DNA from: Amycolatopsis saalfeldensis
GTDB lineage: Bacteria; Actinomycetota; Actinomycetes; Mycobacteriales; Pseudonocardiaceae
Direction: 5' to 3'
NCBI RefSeq assembly: GCF_900110575.1
Contig: NZ_FOEF01000020.1
Location: forward strand, 62,001-126,000
DNA: 64,000 nt
The stretch's first letter is position 1. Each line of letters opens with the position of its first letter. This document shows, in pieces, positions 35,933 to 43,753 of this stretch. Position numbers and translations under genes: made by a program. Under the pieces are notes generated by a model. It had not been told where the DNA came from, did not search any database, and saw only the letters and a list, made by a program, of their open reading frames with translations.

Positions 35933-37516
35933 ATGACCCGTGCGGACGAGTACGCGCCGGAGCACCCGCTCTCGATGCGCTTGCTGCGCGAGCGGCACGC
36001 GGCACTGCGAACGCGGACGACCACGGGCAACGAGGACACGAACGGCCGGCAGCGGGCACTGGGCAAGCGAACGGCCCGCGAGCGGTTGGAACTGCTGCTC
36101 GACGACGGCTCGTTCCTGGAGATCGATCGCTACCGGCGCCACCAGGCCGCCGGCCCGAAGCTGGACGACCAGCGCCCGCACACCGACGGGGTGGTCGTCG
36201 GCTCCGGTCTGCTCGACGGGCGCCAAGTTTTCGTCTACGCGCAGGACTTCACGATTTTCGGCGGGTCGCTCGGCGCCGCGCACGCCGCGAAGATCCACAA
36301 GGTGATGGACCTGGCCCTCGCGACCGGGTCCCCGATCATCGGGCTGAACGACAGCGGCGGCGCGCGGATTCAGGAGGGGGTGATGTCGCTGGACGGCTAT
36401 GGCGGCATCTTCCGCCGCCATGTCGAAGCGTCCGGCGTGATCCCGCAGATCAGCGTGGTGCTCGGCCCGTGCGCCGGCGGTGCCGCCTACTCGCCCGCGC
36501 TGGCCGACTTCACCTTCATCGTCCGGGACACCTCGAAGATGTACCTCACGGGGCCGGACGTCGTCGAGGCCGTCAGCGGCGAGCGGGTCAGCCACGAGGA
36601 ACTCGGAGGGGCCGACGTCCACGGCGGCGTCTCGGGAGTGGCGACCTTCGTCTACGACGACGAAGTGACCTGCCTGGAGGAAGTGCGGCAACTCGTGTCG
36701 CTGCTGCCCTCGAACAATCTCGAGTCCCCGCCCGCCAAGGCGGCGCGCGGCGCGGTGGGCGACGTCCGGCCCCGCCTCGCCGAAATCGTCCCGGTCGCGC
36801 CCAACCAGCCGTATGACATGCGGCTGGTTGTGGCCGAGCTGGTCGACGACGGCGAGTTCCTGGAACTGCACGAGGGCTGGGCGGCGAATGTCGTCTGCGC
36901 GCTCGCGCGGATCGACGGCCAGGTGACCGGGCTGGTCGGCAACCAGCCCATTGTGCTGGCCGGGGTGCTGGACGTTCCCGCGGCGCAGAAAGCGGCCAGG
37001 TTCGTGCGATTCTGCGACGCCTTCGGCATCCCGCTCGTGACGCTGGTCGACGTGCCGGGTTTTCTGCCCGGCACCGAACAGGAGCGGGCCGGCATCATCC
37101 GGCACGGCGCGAAACTGCTTTACGCCTACTGCGAAGCCACGGTTCCGCGAGTCCAGGTGATCGTGCGCAAGGCCTATGGCGGTGCCTACATCGTGATGGA
37201 CTCACGCTCGATCGGCACGGACCTCTCGCTGGCCTGGCCCACCAACGAGATCGCGGTGATGGGGGCCGAGGGCGCGGTGAACGTGCTCTTCCGGAAAGAG
37301 CTCGCGGCGGCGGCCGACCCGGCTGGTCTCCGCGCCGAGCTGATCGCCGACTACGTCGCGCGTTTCGTCCACCCGTACTACGCCGCCGAACGGGGACTGG
37401 TCGACGATGTGATCGACCCGGTCCACACGAGGGCCGTCGTCGCCCGGAGCCTGAGCATGCTGCGGGAGAAGCGCAAGCAGCGGCCGCGACGCAAGCACGG
37501 AAACATGCCACAGTAA
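35933..37516 (+). CDS. acyl-CoA carboxylase carboxyltransferase (beta) subunit
   Basis: A 527-residue carboxyltransferase of the PccB/AccD class. The N-terminal acyl-CoA site includes GLNDSGGARIQEGVMSL and GPCAGGAAYSPALADF; the C-terminal half has TLVDVPGFLPGTEQERAGI and VRKAYGGAYIVMDS. GAGGAG precedes the ATG at 35933. It makes malonyl-CoA or methylmalonyl-CoA using biotin carried on a separate alpha subunit, which is not encoded here and must be borrowed from the chromosome. As the fourth gene of the pksE operon it probably boosts malonyl-CoA supply for the PKS. Confidence 0.93.
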   Translation: MTRADEYAPEHPLSMRLLRERHAALRTRTTTGNEDTNGRQRALGKRTARERLELLLDDGSFLEIDRYRRHQAAGPKLDDQRPHTDGVVVGSGLLDGRQVFVYAQDFTIFGGSLGAAHAAKIHKVMDLALATGSPIIGLNDSGGARIQEGVMSLDGYGGIFRRHVEASGVIPQISVVLGPCAGGAAYSPALADFTFIVRDTSKMYLTGPDVVEAVSGERVSHEELGGADVHGGVSGVATFVYDDEVTCLEEVRQLVSLLPSNNLESPPAKAARGAVGDVRPRLAEIVPVAPNQPYDMRLVVAELVDDGEFLELHEGWAANVVCALARIDGQVTGLVGNQPIVLAGVLDVPAAQKAARFVRFCDAFGIPLVTLVDVPGFLPGTEQERAGIIRHGAKLLYAYCEATVPRVQVIVRKAYGGAYIVMDSRSIGTDLSLAWPTNEIAVMGAEGAVNVLFRKELAAAADPAGLRAELIADYVARFVHPYYAAERGLVDDVIDPVHTRAVVARSLSMLREKRKQRPRRKHGNMPQ

Positions 37517-37562
37517 CGGTTCGGGGCAAATCGGGACGGCGACTGGCAGGGGGAGAAACGCG

Positions 37563-38315
37563 ATGGCGGGTGGGGAGCGGGTGCCGCACAGGGTCGCCTA
37601 CCGGCAGGTGCGGGCGAACGTCGGCCGGTTGCTGCACGACCGTCCGGACGCGGCTGGATACCCGGTGCCCGCCTGTCCCGGCTGGACTGTGCGCGACCTG
37701 GTCGCGCACCTGGCCGAGGTCTCCTCGGCGGTGATCTGCGGCTGGGAGGGGCGCCCGGACAGCGCACGGCTCTCCGGCGAAGGACTCGGGGTCGAGGTTC
37801 TGCTCGCCGAGTGGAACGCCATGGCCGAGCGGGCGGACCGGCTGTTGTCGGAGGCTGATCCGCGGCAGGGCGGCATCGCCGTCATGGACGCGTTCACCCA
37901 TGAGCTCGACCTGCGTTACGCCCTGCGAGTGCCGCCGCCGGCCGAACATCCGGCGTACCCCGGTGCCCTCGACACCTTGGTCCAGGGTTTGTCCAGGTCA
38001 CTGACCGCGCACGGCCTGCCTGCGCTCGGTCTTGAAGCCGAGGGCGACCAGTGGGTGGCAGGTGCGGGTGAGCCCGGCGCGACAGTTCGCGCCGACCGGC
38101 TCGATCTGTGCCGCTCACTCGCCGGACGGCGCACTCCGGAGCAGATCGGCGCGCTGTCCTGGGACACCGATCCGACCCGTTGGCTGCCGGCCTTCACCTG
38201 GGGCCCGTTCCGGCCGCCCGTGGAACCCCTCGCGGAACCCCTCGCGGAACCGCTGTCGACCGCTCGGCAGGACGCCGGCCCGACATCGGCTCCGAGACAC
38301 CGATCCGGCCGCTGA
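37563..38315 (+). CDS. mycothiol-dependent maleylpyruvate isomerase family protein
   Basis: A 250-residue DinB-fold protein. The N-terminus carries PACPGWTVRDLVAHLAEVSS, whose His is the usual metal ligand, and AVMDAFTHELDLRYALRVP supplies the second His and Glu. A C-terminal SCP2-like part follows, with a short PLAEPLAEPL repeat near the end. It follows the carboxyltransferase by 46 bp on the same strand, with GGGAG before the ATG, and is the last gene before the element boundary. Whether it belongs to the enediyne cluster is uncertain; a mycothiol-linked resistance or thiol-conjugation role is an attractive inference because thiols activate enediynes. Confidence 0.8.
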   Translation: MAGGERVPHRVAYRQVRANVGRLLHDRPDAAGYPVPACPGWTVRDLVAHLAEVSSAVICGWEGRPDSARLSGEGLGVEVLLAEWNAMAERADRLLSEADPRQGGIAVMDAFTHELDLRYALRVPPPAEHPAYPGALDTLVQGLSRSLTAHGLPALGLEAEGDQWVAGAGEPGATVRADRLDLCRSLAGRRTPEQIGALSWDTDPTRWLPAFTWGPFRPPVEPLAEPLAEPLSTARQDAGPTSAPRHRSGR

Positions 38316-38537
38316 GCGACCCCTGCAGGCAATCCGTTCGCCTGCCGGCCAATCCCGCGGGCGCCCGCGGCCGCGATGCCCGGGTCCTGGACGCCTGGCG
38401 GAATGCTGGCTGCGGTCCCTGGCCGCGCTGTATCCGGGGGAGCGGGTGAGGCTGGTGTCCGTGGTTCCCGCGCCTGCGGTCCTGGCACCTGGAACCCGGC
38501 TCAGGGCCAATCGCCATTTCCTCGCTCTCAGACGACT

Positions 38538-38571
38538 GAAGCCCCGCTCCTCCGGAGAGGAACAGGGCTTC
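38538..38571 (-). terminator. terminator of the ancestral tRNA-Val gene
   Basis: An inverted repeat GAAGCCC...GGGCTTC with an inner CCTC/GAGG pairing lies just downstream (leftward) of the tRNA 3' remnant. It fits the original terminator of the tRNA gene into which the element inserted. Confidence 0.65.
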
Positions 38572-38588
38572 TGACCTGCAAATACTGC

Positions 38589-38633
38589 TGGTGCGCGATA
38601 CTGGGATTGAACCAGTGACCTCTTCCGTGTCAG
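38589..38633 (-). repeat. attL: displaced 3' half of tRNA-Val(GAC)
   Basis: Read on the minus strand, this 45-bp segment runs from the anticodon loop CTGACAC (anticodon GAC) through the 3' anticodon stem GGAAG and the variable loop. It continues through a perfect T arm (ACTGG TTCAATC CCAGT), the acceptor strand ATCGCGC and an ACCA end. The 5' half of a tRNA is missing: upstream bases do not pair with the anticodon stem or acceptor. This is the expected product of integration into the 3' end of tRNA-Val. The chromosome keeps the 3' remnant on this side, while the element rebuilds the tRNA at its other end, outside the window. Confidence 0.85.
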
Positions 38634-38754
38634 AGCTAATTACCCATCCAAATGGCAACCTGCTCAGCGGGGTCCTGGGTACGTTTTAGCTGGTAGAATG
38701 GGGTGTATAGATCCTGTTCGGTGTTGATCTATGGGGCATCATTACACAGAGTCC

Positions 38755-38776
38755 ACGGTCAAACGACGGTCAAACG
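38755..38776. repeat. tandem 11-bp direct repeat upstream of integrase
   Basis: ACGGTCAAACG occurs twice in direct succession between attL and the chosen integrase start. It may be an arm-type integrase site or an operator; if translation began at ATG 38731 it would instead encode part of the protein. Confidence 0.55.
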
Positions 38777-38796
38777 ATCATGAAGCGGGAGCGGTG

Positions 38797-40131
38797 ATGG
38801 GATACCTGAAGGAGAGGAAAGATCGAAACGGAGCCACCCGTTACACGGCTTACTACCATGACGCGTGGGGGGAGGAGCGTTCTGCTGGAACGTTCGGCAG
38901 CAAGAAGCTCGCTAATAAGGCTTGGCAGGATGAAGAAGCCAGCGTCCGGAAGGGGCGCATTTGGGACCCCGCACGAGGGCGTATCAAATTCGCGGCCTAC
39001 TCGGTAAAGCAGTGGCTTCCAAATCACCAGATGGAATTATCAACTCGCCAGACCTATACGTACACACTGCATCGGCACGTGGTGCCTAAGTTTGGCAAAA
39101 TGGCAATGGTTGACATTCTGCCGGAACATGTCCGCGAATGGATCAAGTCCCTCAAAGAGAAAGGCGTTAATCCGCCAACGATTCAAAAGTGCATGACGGT
39201 TATGTCCGCCATCTGCACAACCGCGTTTAATGACAAAATAATTTGGCTTCACCCGTGTCGGGCGGTGAAGATTCCCACCATTGAAGAAAATTCGATAGAA
39301 GTCATCACTCCTGAGCAGTTTGACCTTATTTACCAAGCATTGCCGGACGCGGACTCTCAACTGTTGGTGGAAACAGGTATTGAGACCGGCATGCGGTGGG
39401 GTGAGCTTACGGAGTGCCGAGTGAAGGACCTCAACTTTACGACTCGGATCCTGTTGGTGCGGCGGGCTGTGGCTGAAATTAACCCGCGATTTCATCCTGA
39501 AGGAAAGCGTTTCGTTGTTACCCCTTATACAAAGAACAAGAAGAAACGTCGGTTTAAGTTGAGCGACCAGATCGCTAATAAGCTCAAGGCGCATGCAGAA
39601 GCTCAAAGTCGTGGACGTGAGGATCTGTTCTTTCTCAACAGAGACCAAGGAACGCCGACGCCTGTTCCTATGAAGCCCAACCTGGAAGACCTTGGGGATA
39701 CGGAACCCAACGACAAGGGCAAGACGTATAAACATGGAACGTTAAGCGGTTACAGTCTCGGGCTGTGCAGGGATGATTGTTGTCGGGCCGCTATGGCGGC
39801 GTATCGGGCCGAGCGGCGTGCTGCGGGCAAGGACGCTCCGCGAAAGCGTCGTGTGAGGGAGACTGACGAGGACGGGCACATTTCGGCCGATTGGTTCAGG
39901 CGACGAGTTTGGAAACTCTCCGTAGAATCCGCTGGGGTCGGGCATCCGGTGCGCATTCATGATCTCCGACATGCACATGGGAGCTGGCTACTGGCTGGCG
40001 GCGCGGATCTGCAAGTGGTGAAGGAACGTCTTGGGCATGGCTCCATCAAGACAACGGAGCGCTATCTGCACACTCTCCCGACGGCCGATGAGACCGCGCT
40101 CAACGCGTTGTCAAAGATCCGTAACCGCTAA
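38797..40131 (+). CDS. int: tyrosine site-specific integrase of the AICE
   Basis: A 444-residue tyrosine recombinase. An N-terminal arm-binding domain (MGYLKERKDRNGATRYTAYY) is followed by a SAM-like core-binding domain (about 65-160). The catalytic domain has Arg200 in GMRWGEL, His388 and Arg391 in HDLRHAHGSW, His414 in RLGHGSIKTT and Tyr423 in ERYLH. ATG 38797 is preferred (GGGAG upstream, usual family N-terminus); an in-frame ATG at 38731 would add 22 residues. About residues 310-365 form an insertion with a cysteine cluster, LGLCRDDCCRAAMAAYRAER, not part of the core fold. The first two thirds of the gene are AT-rich while the insert is GC-rich. It is transcribed away from the attachment site. 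Confidence 0.93.
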   Translation: MGYLKERKDRNGATRYTAYYHDAWGEERSAGTFGSKKLANKAWQDEEASVRKGRIWDPARGRIKFAAYSVKQWLPNHQMELSTRQTYTYTLHRHVVPKFGKMAMVDILPEHVREWIKSLKEKGVNPPTIQKCMTVMSAICTTAFNDKIIWLHPCRAVKIPTIEENSIEVITPEQFDLIYQALPDADSQLLVETGIETGMRWGELTECRVKDLNFTTRILLVRRAVAEINPRFHPEGKRFVVTPYTKNKKKRRFKLSDQIANKLKAHAEAQSRGREDLFFLNRDQGTPTPVPMKPNLEDLGDTEPNDKGKTYKHGTLSGYSLGLCRDDCCRAAMAAYRAERRAAGKDAPRKRRVRETDEDGHISADWFRRRVWKLSVESAGVGHPVRIHDLRHAHGSWLLAGGADLQVVKERLGHGSIKTTERYLHTLPTADETALNALSKIRNR

Positions 40132-40142
40132 AGGTCTGAATT

Positions 40143-40307
40143 TCACTCGCTGCCGGAGTTGGTGGACGAGACTGTCGTGGATGCTTCGTCTTCCGTGCGC
40201 AACCGTTCCAAGATCGCTGAGATGAGCCTGGCAAGCGCGGTCGGATCGGGGCTCGATGCCTCGATCCGACCGCCCACCGCTAGGCCGTCCGGAAGTCGTG
40301 CCCGCAT
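40143..40307 (-). CDS. hypothetical 54-residue protein (uncertain)
   Basis: A short frame reading MRARLPDGLAVGGRIEASSP and ending in a Ser/Thr-rich tail. It would overlap the end of the SprT-like gene by 28 bp and has no clear ribosome site, so it may not be real. The helical middle (LARLISAILERLRTED) looks protein-like, and it would be translationally coupled to the gene before it. No function can be suggested. Confidence 0.35.
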   Translation of the reverse strand: MRARLPDGLAVGGRIEASSPDPTALARLISAILERLRTEDEASTTVSSTNSGSE

Positions 40308-40912
40308 GCTTGGCAGGTGATCGAGGCTTGTTCGAGGGTGCTGGGGGCGACGCGGATTTTGCGGGAGCACAGGCACAGGGCGACCGCGAGGTTGCTGCCG
40401 CCTCCAGGTTTCGTGGTGGTGCTTTGCTCGGCGTGTCGGTAGGCGGTGATGGCGTGGTTGATGGCGGTGATGGTGTCGGCGTAGCGGTCGGCGGTCTCGG
40501 GAGGCACGGTGGTCACGCTCCACCCGATGCGGGGGTCGTTCTCGACGGTGAGTCCGAGTTCTTCAGCGATAGCACGGAATTTTTGGTTGTGGTAGCGGCC
40601 TTGCCGGGAGGTGTCTTGGATGTGGCGGGTGTGGGCGAGGCCGTGCGCGGCTTCGTGTAGCAGTGTGCCGAGCACGTCAGCGGCTCCGCGTCGCAGGCCT
40701 TCTCCGGAGACGAACAGCTCCGGCAGCCGTTCGCTGTCGTGCTGCCAGCGTTCGGCGGCGAAGTGGCCCAAACGGAGGGTGCCGACTTTGGCTCCGATGC
40801 TGCCCGATCCGATGGTGAGCACCACATCGGGCACGTCGGCGTGGCGGGCTTGGATGATGATCCAGGCGGTTTCCAACGCGTGGACCAAGGGGCTGGTGAT
40901 GCTGGCACTCAT
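40280..40912 (-). CDS. SprT-like zinc metalloprotein
   Basis: A 210-residue protein with the zinc-protease motif LLHEAAHGLAH (His86, Glu87, His90, possibly His94) and a C-terminal zinc-ribbon-like region (CLCSRK, then CQACGHDF). This arrangement of HExxH followed by paired cysteines recalls SprT/Spartan-type proteins, which are common cargo in actinobacterial plasmids and phages. The ATG at 40912 follows GGGAGAGAG; a frame extension upstream is ignored. The palindrome at 40,934-40,957 lies 22 bp before the start and probably controls it. DNA-protein crosslink repair or processing of DNA-bound proteins in transfer is possible, but activity is not demonstrated by the sequence. Confidence 0.75.
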   Translation of the reverse strand: MSASITSPLVHALETAWIIIQARHADVPDVVLTIGSGSIGAKVGTLRLGHFAAERWQHDSERLPELFVSGEGLRRGAADVLGTLLHEAAHGLAHTRHIQDTSRQGRYHNQKFRAIAEELGLTVENDPRIGWSVTTVPPETADRYADTITAINHAITAYRHAEQSTTTKPGGGSNLAVALCLCSRKIRVAPSTLEQASITCQACGHDFRTA

Positions 40913-40933
40913 GGCGGTCTCTCTCCCTGACGG

Positions 40934-40957
40934 GCTTTGACGCTTAAGGGTCAAAGC
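40934..40957. promoter_or_regulatory. element-wide operator, copy 1
   Basis: A 24-bp dyad GCTTTGACGCTTAAGGGTCA... centred on CTTAAG with one mismatched pair. A second copy with the same core (TTGACGCTTAAGTGTCAA) lies at 60,424-60,443 before the transfer operon. The two are too alike and too well placed upstream of genes to be chance, so a shared regulator is likely. Confidence 0.65.
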
Positions 40958-41065
40958 GCTTGTTTGTCGTCGAGGGGTGCCGACCTGGCCTCGCCTGCTG
41001 GCGTGATGTCCGGCCTAGCCGGTCCCCTTTCCCGATAGGGAGCCGCCGTATGTGGCTGGACGGGT

Positions 41066-41113
41066 GTGTCAAGGCATCTTTCCCGCCTTGACACGGCTGG
41101 CCGGCTATATAAC
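41066..41113 (+). promoter_or_regulatory. possible promoter overlapped by a 9-bp dyad
   Basis: GTGTCAAGG and CCTTGACAC form an inverted repeat (11-base spacer). The right arm contains TTGACA, a consensus -35, followed by an AT-rich TATATAACAAT. It would drive the rightward cargo genes starting at 41,182. The -10 assignment is uncertain. Confidence 0.4.
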
Positions 41114-41181
41114 AATCCGGCGTTCGAGGAAGGGGCTTCTTCCTTGTATCCTTTGGTTTTTCGACCGCAGAGGTCGTTGCT

Positions 41182-41514
41182 GTGTTCGCTCTGTCGCACG
41201 ATCGCCGGGGCGACGGCGTCTCAGGCGTTCTCGCGGCCGTTGACCCTCACCCGGCCGTCGACGGCGAACGTGTGGTCAAGCCTCGGTTGATAGGCGATCG
41301 CGTCTCCTGCATCCGGCTGTGGGAGCGCTGCATCGTGCACACCCGGTACTCATCCCCGGGCAACTGGATCGACCGTCAGGAGGTGCCGTTCGCGCGATTG
41401 ACGGTAGCGGCTGGTAGCGAGTGCACCCGTTCGACTGAAGAACAAGGCCACGACCTCCTACTGAGGTTCCTCGGGAACTCGGATGTAACGCCGTGGAGTG
41501 AGCTATGCGACTAA
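41182..41514 (+). CDS. hypothetical protein, 110 residues
   Basis: A GTG-initiated frame with good G/C third-position bias over most of its length, ending seven bases before the DUF4145 gene. AGAGG lies upstream of the start. The C-terminal half reads like a folded protein (RLWERCIVHTRYSSPGNWID), with several cysteines and tryptophans. No family is recognised. Its position suggests an operon with the DUF4145 and membrane coiled-coil genes. The first 30 residues are less convincing and the true start may be downstream. Confidence 0.5.
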   Translation: MFALSHDRRGDGVSGVLAAVDPHPAVDGERVVKPRLIGDRVSCIRLWERCIVHTRYSSPGNWIDRQEVPFARLTVAAGSECTRSTEEQGHDLLLRFLGNSDVTPWSELCD

Positions 41515-41520
41515 CCGTGC

Positions 41521-42147
41521 ATGCCGATCATCCCTGAGGCCATCCCGATGGTGTGTGCCCACTGCTCGAAGTCGGTACTCGGCCAGACCGAAGGAAGCCA
41601 CCAAGGCTACGACCCGGAGCATGGACCGCCGCTGTTGAGCTTGTTGATCAGCTGCACCAACTGCGGCCAGTCCAGCTTGTTCCTCTCCGAAGACTATGGA
41701 GGCGGTTGGGATGAACCGGCTCGTGTCTGGCCGGCGCCCGGACGACGGCTCGGGCTCTCGGTTCCGCGAGAACTCCGTGATGAACACGAGCAGGCGCGAC
41801 TCTGTTTCGAGGCCAAGGCGTACACCGCCGCCGGAGTGATGGTGCGCCGGACTCTGGAGGGCGTGTGCGCGGTGAAGGGAACCACCAAGCGCACGCTGTT
41901 CGAGGGGCTTCGGGAGATGAAGGAATCCGGAGCGATCGATGAGCGCCTGTTCGAGTGGGCGCAAGCCTTGCGGATCTTGGGCAACCAAGGCGCGCACTAC
42001 ACCGGAACGCAGATCTCGCGAGAAGACGCCGAGGACGCGTTGGACCTGTGCGAGGCGCTGTTGGACTACATGTTTGAGCTGACCGCGAAGTTCACCGCGT
42101 TTCAGCAACGGCGCAAGCCGCCCTCCGCAGGCGAAGACCAGCAGTGA
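41521..42147 (+). CDS. DUF4145 domain protein with N-terminal zinc-finger
   Basis: A 208-residue protein. Residues 11-50 hold two CxxC pairs (VCAHCSK and SCTNCGQS), probably one zinc-binding unit. From about 100 to 190 is a DUF4145 helical domain, marked by AYTAAGVMVRRTLEGVC, LRILGNQGAHYTG and EDALDLCEALLDYMF. DUF4145 is often attached to nucleases and other defence or stress proteins; here it stands alone with a zinc finger. Its stop overlaps the start of the next gene (TGATG), so the two products are made together. A defence or regulatory role is inference. Confidence 0.8.
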   Translation: MPIIPEAIPMVCAHCSKSVLGQTEGSHQGYDPEHGPPLLSLLISCTNCGQSSLFLSEDYGGGWDEPARVWPAPGRRLGLSVPRELRDEHEQARLCFEAKAYTAAGVMVRRTLEGVCAVKGTTKRTLFEGLREMKESGAIDERLFEWAQALRILGNQGAHYTGTQISREDAEDALDLCEALLDYMFELTAKFTAFQQRRKPPSAGEDQQ

Positions 42148-42701
42148 TGGGTGATCCGACGCCGTGGTGGGGAACGCTCGTCGTGGCTGCTGTCGGCTTC
42201 GGTGGCGTGCTGTGGACTCAGCTGGCGACAGCCCGACGGGAGAGGCGGCGTAGTGAACGCGAGGAGCGGGAACGCGGCCGGGTACTCCGTGCTGAGCTGT
42301 ATGCCGAGTTCTATCGGGTAATGGCGGAGTTCCGGCGGATCGCCGAGGAGTACGGCACGGGCCGGGTGCCCAAGACTGAGGCCACCGCGCTTCGGGATCG
42401 TTTGCGCGAGGTCGCTGACGACGGCGCAGACGTGTTCGGACGATTGCGCCTCCTGGCGGCTCCGGCGGTGGTTGACGCCGCTGAAGCGGTGATAAACGCG
42501 ACCGACCGGTATCAAGGGGTTCTCCTGCGCGGTAGCTCCACCGAGGACGACATGACGCGGATGCAACGGTCGTTAAAAACGGCGGTGGACGCCATGCGAG
42601 TCGACGTGAATCCGGACGAGCCTGCCACGATCGCCCGCCGCATGCGCGGTTGGCTTCGCCGGCCAAGTCGACTTCGGCGCGTCGATGAGCGCCGTGAGTG
42701 A
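42147..42701 (+). CDS. membrane-anchored coiled-coil protein
   Basis: A 184-residue protein with one N-terminal membrane helix (WWGTLVVAAVGFGGVLWTQLA), then a strongly charged coiled coil (TARRERRRSEREERERGRVL) and a helical cytoplasmic domain. ATG 42147 overlaps the DUF4145 stop. No family assigned. Coupling to the DUF4145 protein suggests a two-component complex in which this protein provides the membrane tether. The C-terminus is arginine-rich (ARRMRGWLRRPSRLRRVDER). Confidence 0.7.
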   Translation: MGDPTPWWGTLVVAAVGFGGVLWTQLATARRERRRSEREERERGRVLRAELYAEFYRVMAEFRRIAEEYGTGRVPKTEATALRDRLREVADDGADVFGRLRLLAAPAVVDAAEAVINATDRYQGVLLRGSSTEDDMTRMQRSLKTAVDAMRVDVNPDEPATIARRMRGWLRRPSRLRRVDERRE

Positions 42702-42962
42702 CTGATCAAGGCTTCGTGGGTCGCTGCCGGGTGGGTCCCGGGGACCGGCCGCCAGGCCGCATGCCCCGGGTGCCCGTCCCGGCAGCGCGGCCCCGCAGGG
42801 GCCGCCTTGATGAAGAGAAGAAACTTTGAACGCGGCACGCCCAACGTCCCTGTCGTGGTTCGACTGATGCTTGACACACTGGCTTCACCTGACGCTTGAC
42901 ACCGCCGGTCGCGGGTTCGCTGTCACGAACATGTTCGTTCGTGATGAGGGCGCTCGGGCCTG

Positions 42963-43076
42963 ATGTTGGTGGAGCTGAGTGTGATCGAGCAGCGGTATCA
43001 CGCCGTGTTAGCGGTTCTCGGGGGTGAGTCGGCGGTGTCGGTCGCGGCCCAGGTGGGGGTGTCGCGGCAAAGGCTG
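42963..43076 (+). pseudogene. IS481-family transposase, N-terminal remnant
   Basis: The first 38 codons (MLVELSVIEQRYHAVLAVLG, then VAAQVGVSRQ) match the start of IS481-type transposases, including the first helix-turn-helix. After SRQRL the similarity stops abruptly and no DDE domain follows, so only a fragment remains. Upstream, two copies of GCTTGACAC (about 42,869 and 42,892) may belong to the insertion-sequence end. The fragment lies beside the immunity-like gene and marks a past insertion and deletion at this edge of the toxin module. Confidence 0.7.
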
Positions 43077-43231
43077 GCGTGCAATTGGTTACCAACTTGT
43101 GACCTGTGCAAACAAGCGTCGCGTCGTCTGTGCAGGCCACAAGCTCCAGCAGCCGATGCGACGGGACATGCGCGTGACGGTCTAGCATTCGGACCTTCGA
43201 ATATTGCGCGTGGCGTCCGGCAGGTTGGAGT

Positions 43232-43753
43232 TTAGGTCTTGTCGAGAGCGTCGAGCGCCTCGGGTGCAAGAGAAGCGATGGGTTGCGTATTTCGACGTTC
43301 TTGCCAGGTCTTTAAGGGAACCATTCGAATGCCGAAGTCAATGAAATTATTTGAAATTCCGAACCCGCCACCTCGCTCAAATAGTATCAGTAGAGGCTCA
43401 TAGAGGTCAGGAAGGTCGGGGATGCCCGCCGTCGATGCGTCACGCAAAGTGGCCAAATGAAGCGATGACTCGACCACGATACGCACCTGAGGAGATGCGA
43501 TATACACCGAAATCTCATCAAGCTGCTTGATAGTTTTGGGATCTGCTCGAAGGTTGGGATCTAAGTGCGCGGCGACATCTAAAAAGGGCCATTCGTCGCC
43601 CGCATCGAGGGCGTCAGCCCAAATTGCTGCACGCCGGAGATACTCCACCATTAACCGCGCACGGGATACTTCGTGCTCGAATTTTGCATCATCGTTCGCC
43701 CAGTCGATCGCCAAGATTCGCGCAAGCGTTTCCTGTGTGGCACTGTGGTTCAT
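43232..43753 (-). CDS. probable immunity protein of the membrane toxin
   Basis: A 173-residue acidic, soluble protein without signal or membrane segments. The most characteristic part is DLYEPLLILFERGGGFGI followed by NNFIDFG and VPLKTW. I recall this pattern from small proteins encoded after polymorphic toxins, but I cannot confirm it without a search. Its ATG overlaps the stop of the upstream membrane-toxin gene (ATGA), so it is co-translated with it, as expected for an immunity partner. It shares the lower GC content of the toxin tip, in contrast to the membrane half of the toxin gene. An unrelated accessory role cannot be excluded. Confidence 0.65.
   Translation of the reverse strand: MNHSATQETLARILAIDWANDDAKFEHEVSRARLMVEYLRRAAIWADALDAGDEWPFLDVAAHLDPNLRADPKTIKQLDEISVYIASPQVRIVVESSLHLATLRDASTAGIPDLPDLYEPLLILFERGGGFGISNNFIDFGIRMVPLKTWQERRNTQPIASLAPEALDALDKT

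Noticed and set aside
37563..38315. PLAEPLAEPL repeat as a functional motif
   Set aside because: It is a short tandem duplication near the C-terminus of the mycothiol-type protein; nothing suggests a role beyond slippage.
38589..38665. A complete tRNA gene at the element boundary
   Set aside because: Only the 3' half from the anticodon loop is present; the bases that should form the 5' anticodon stem, D arm and acceptor do not pair.
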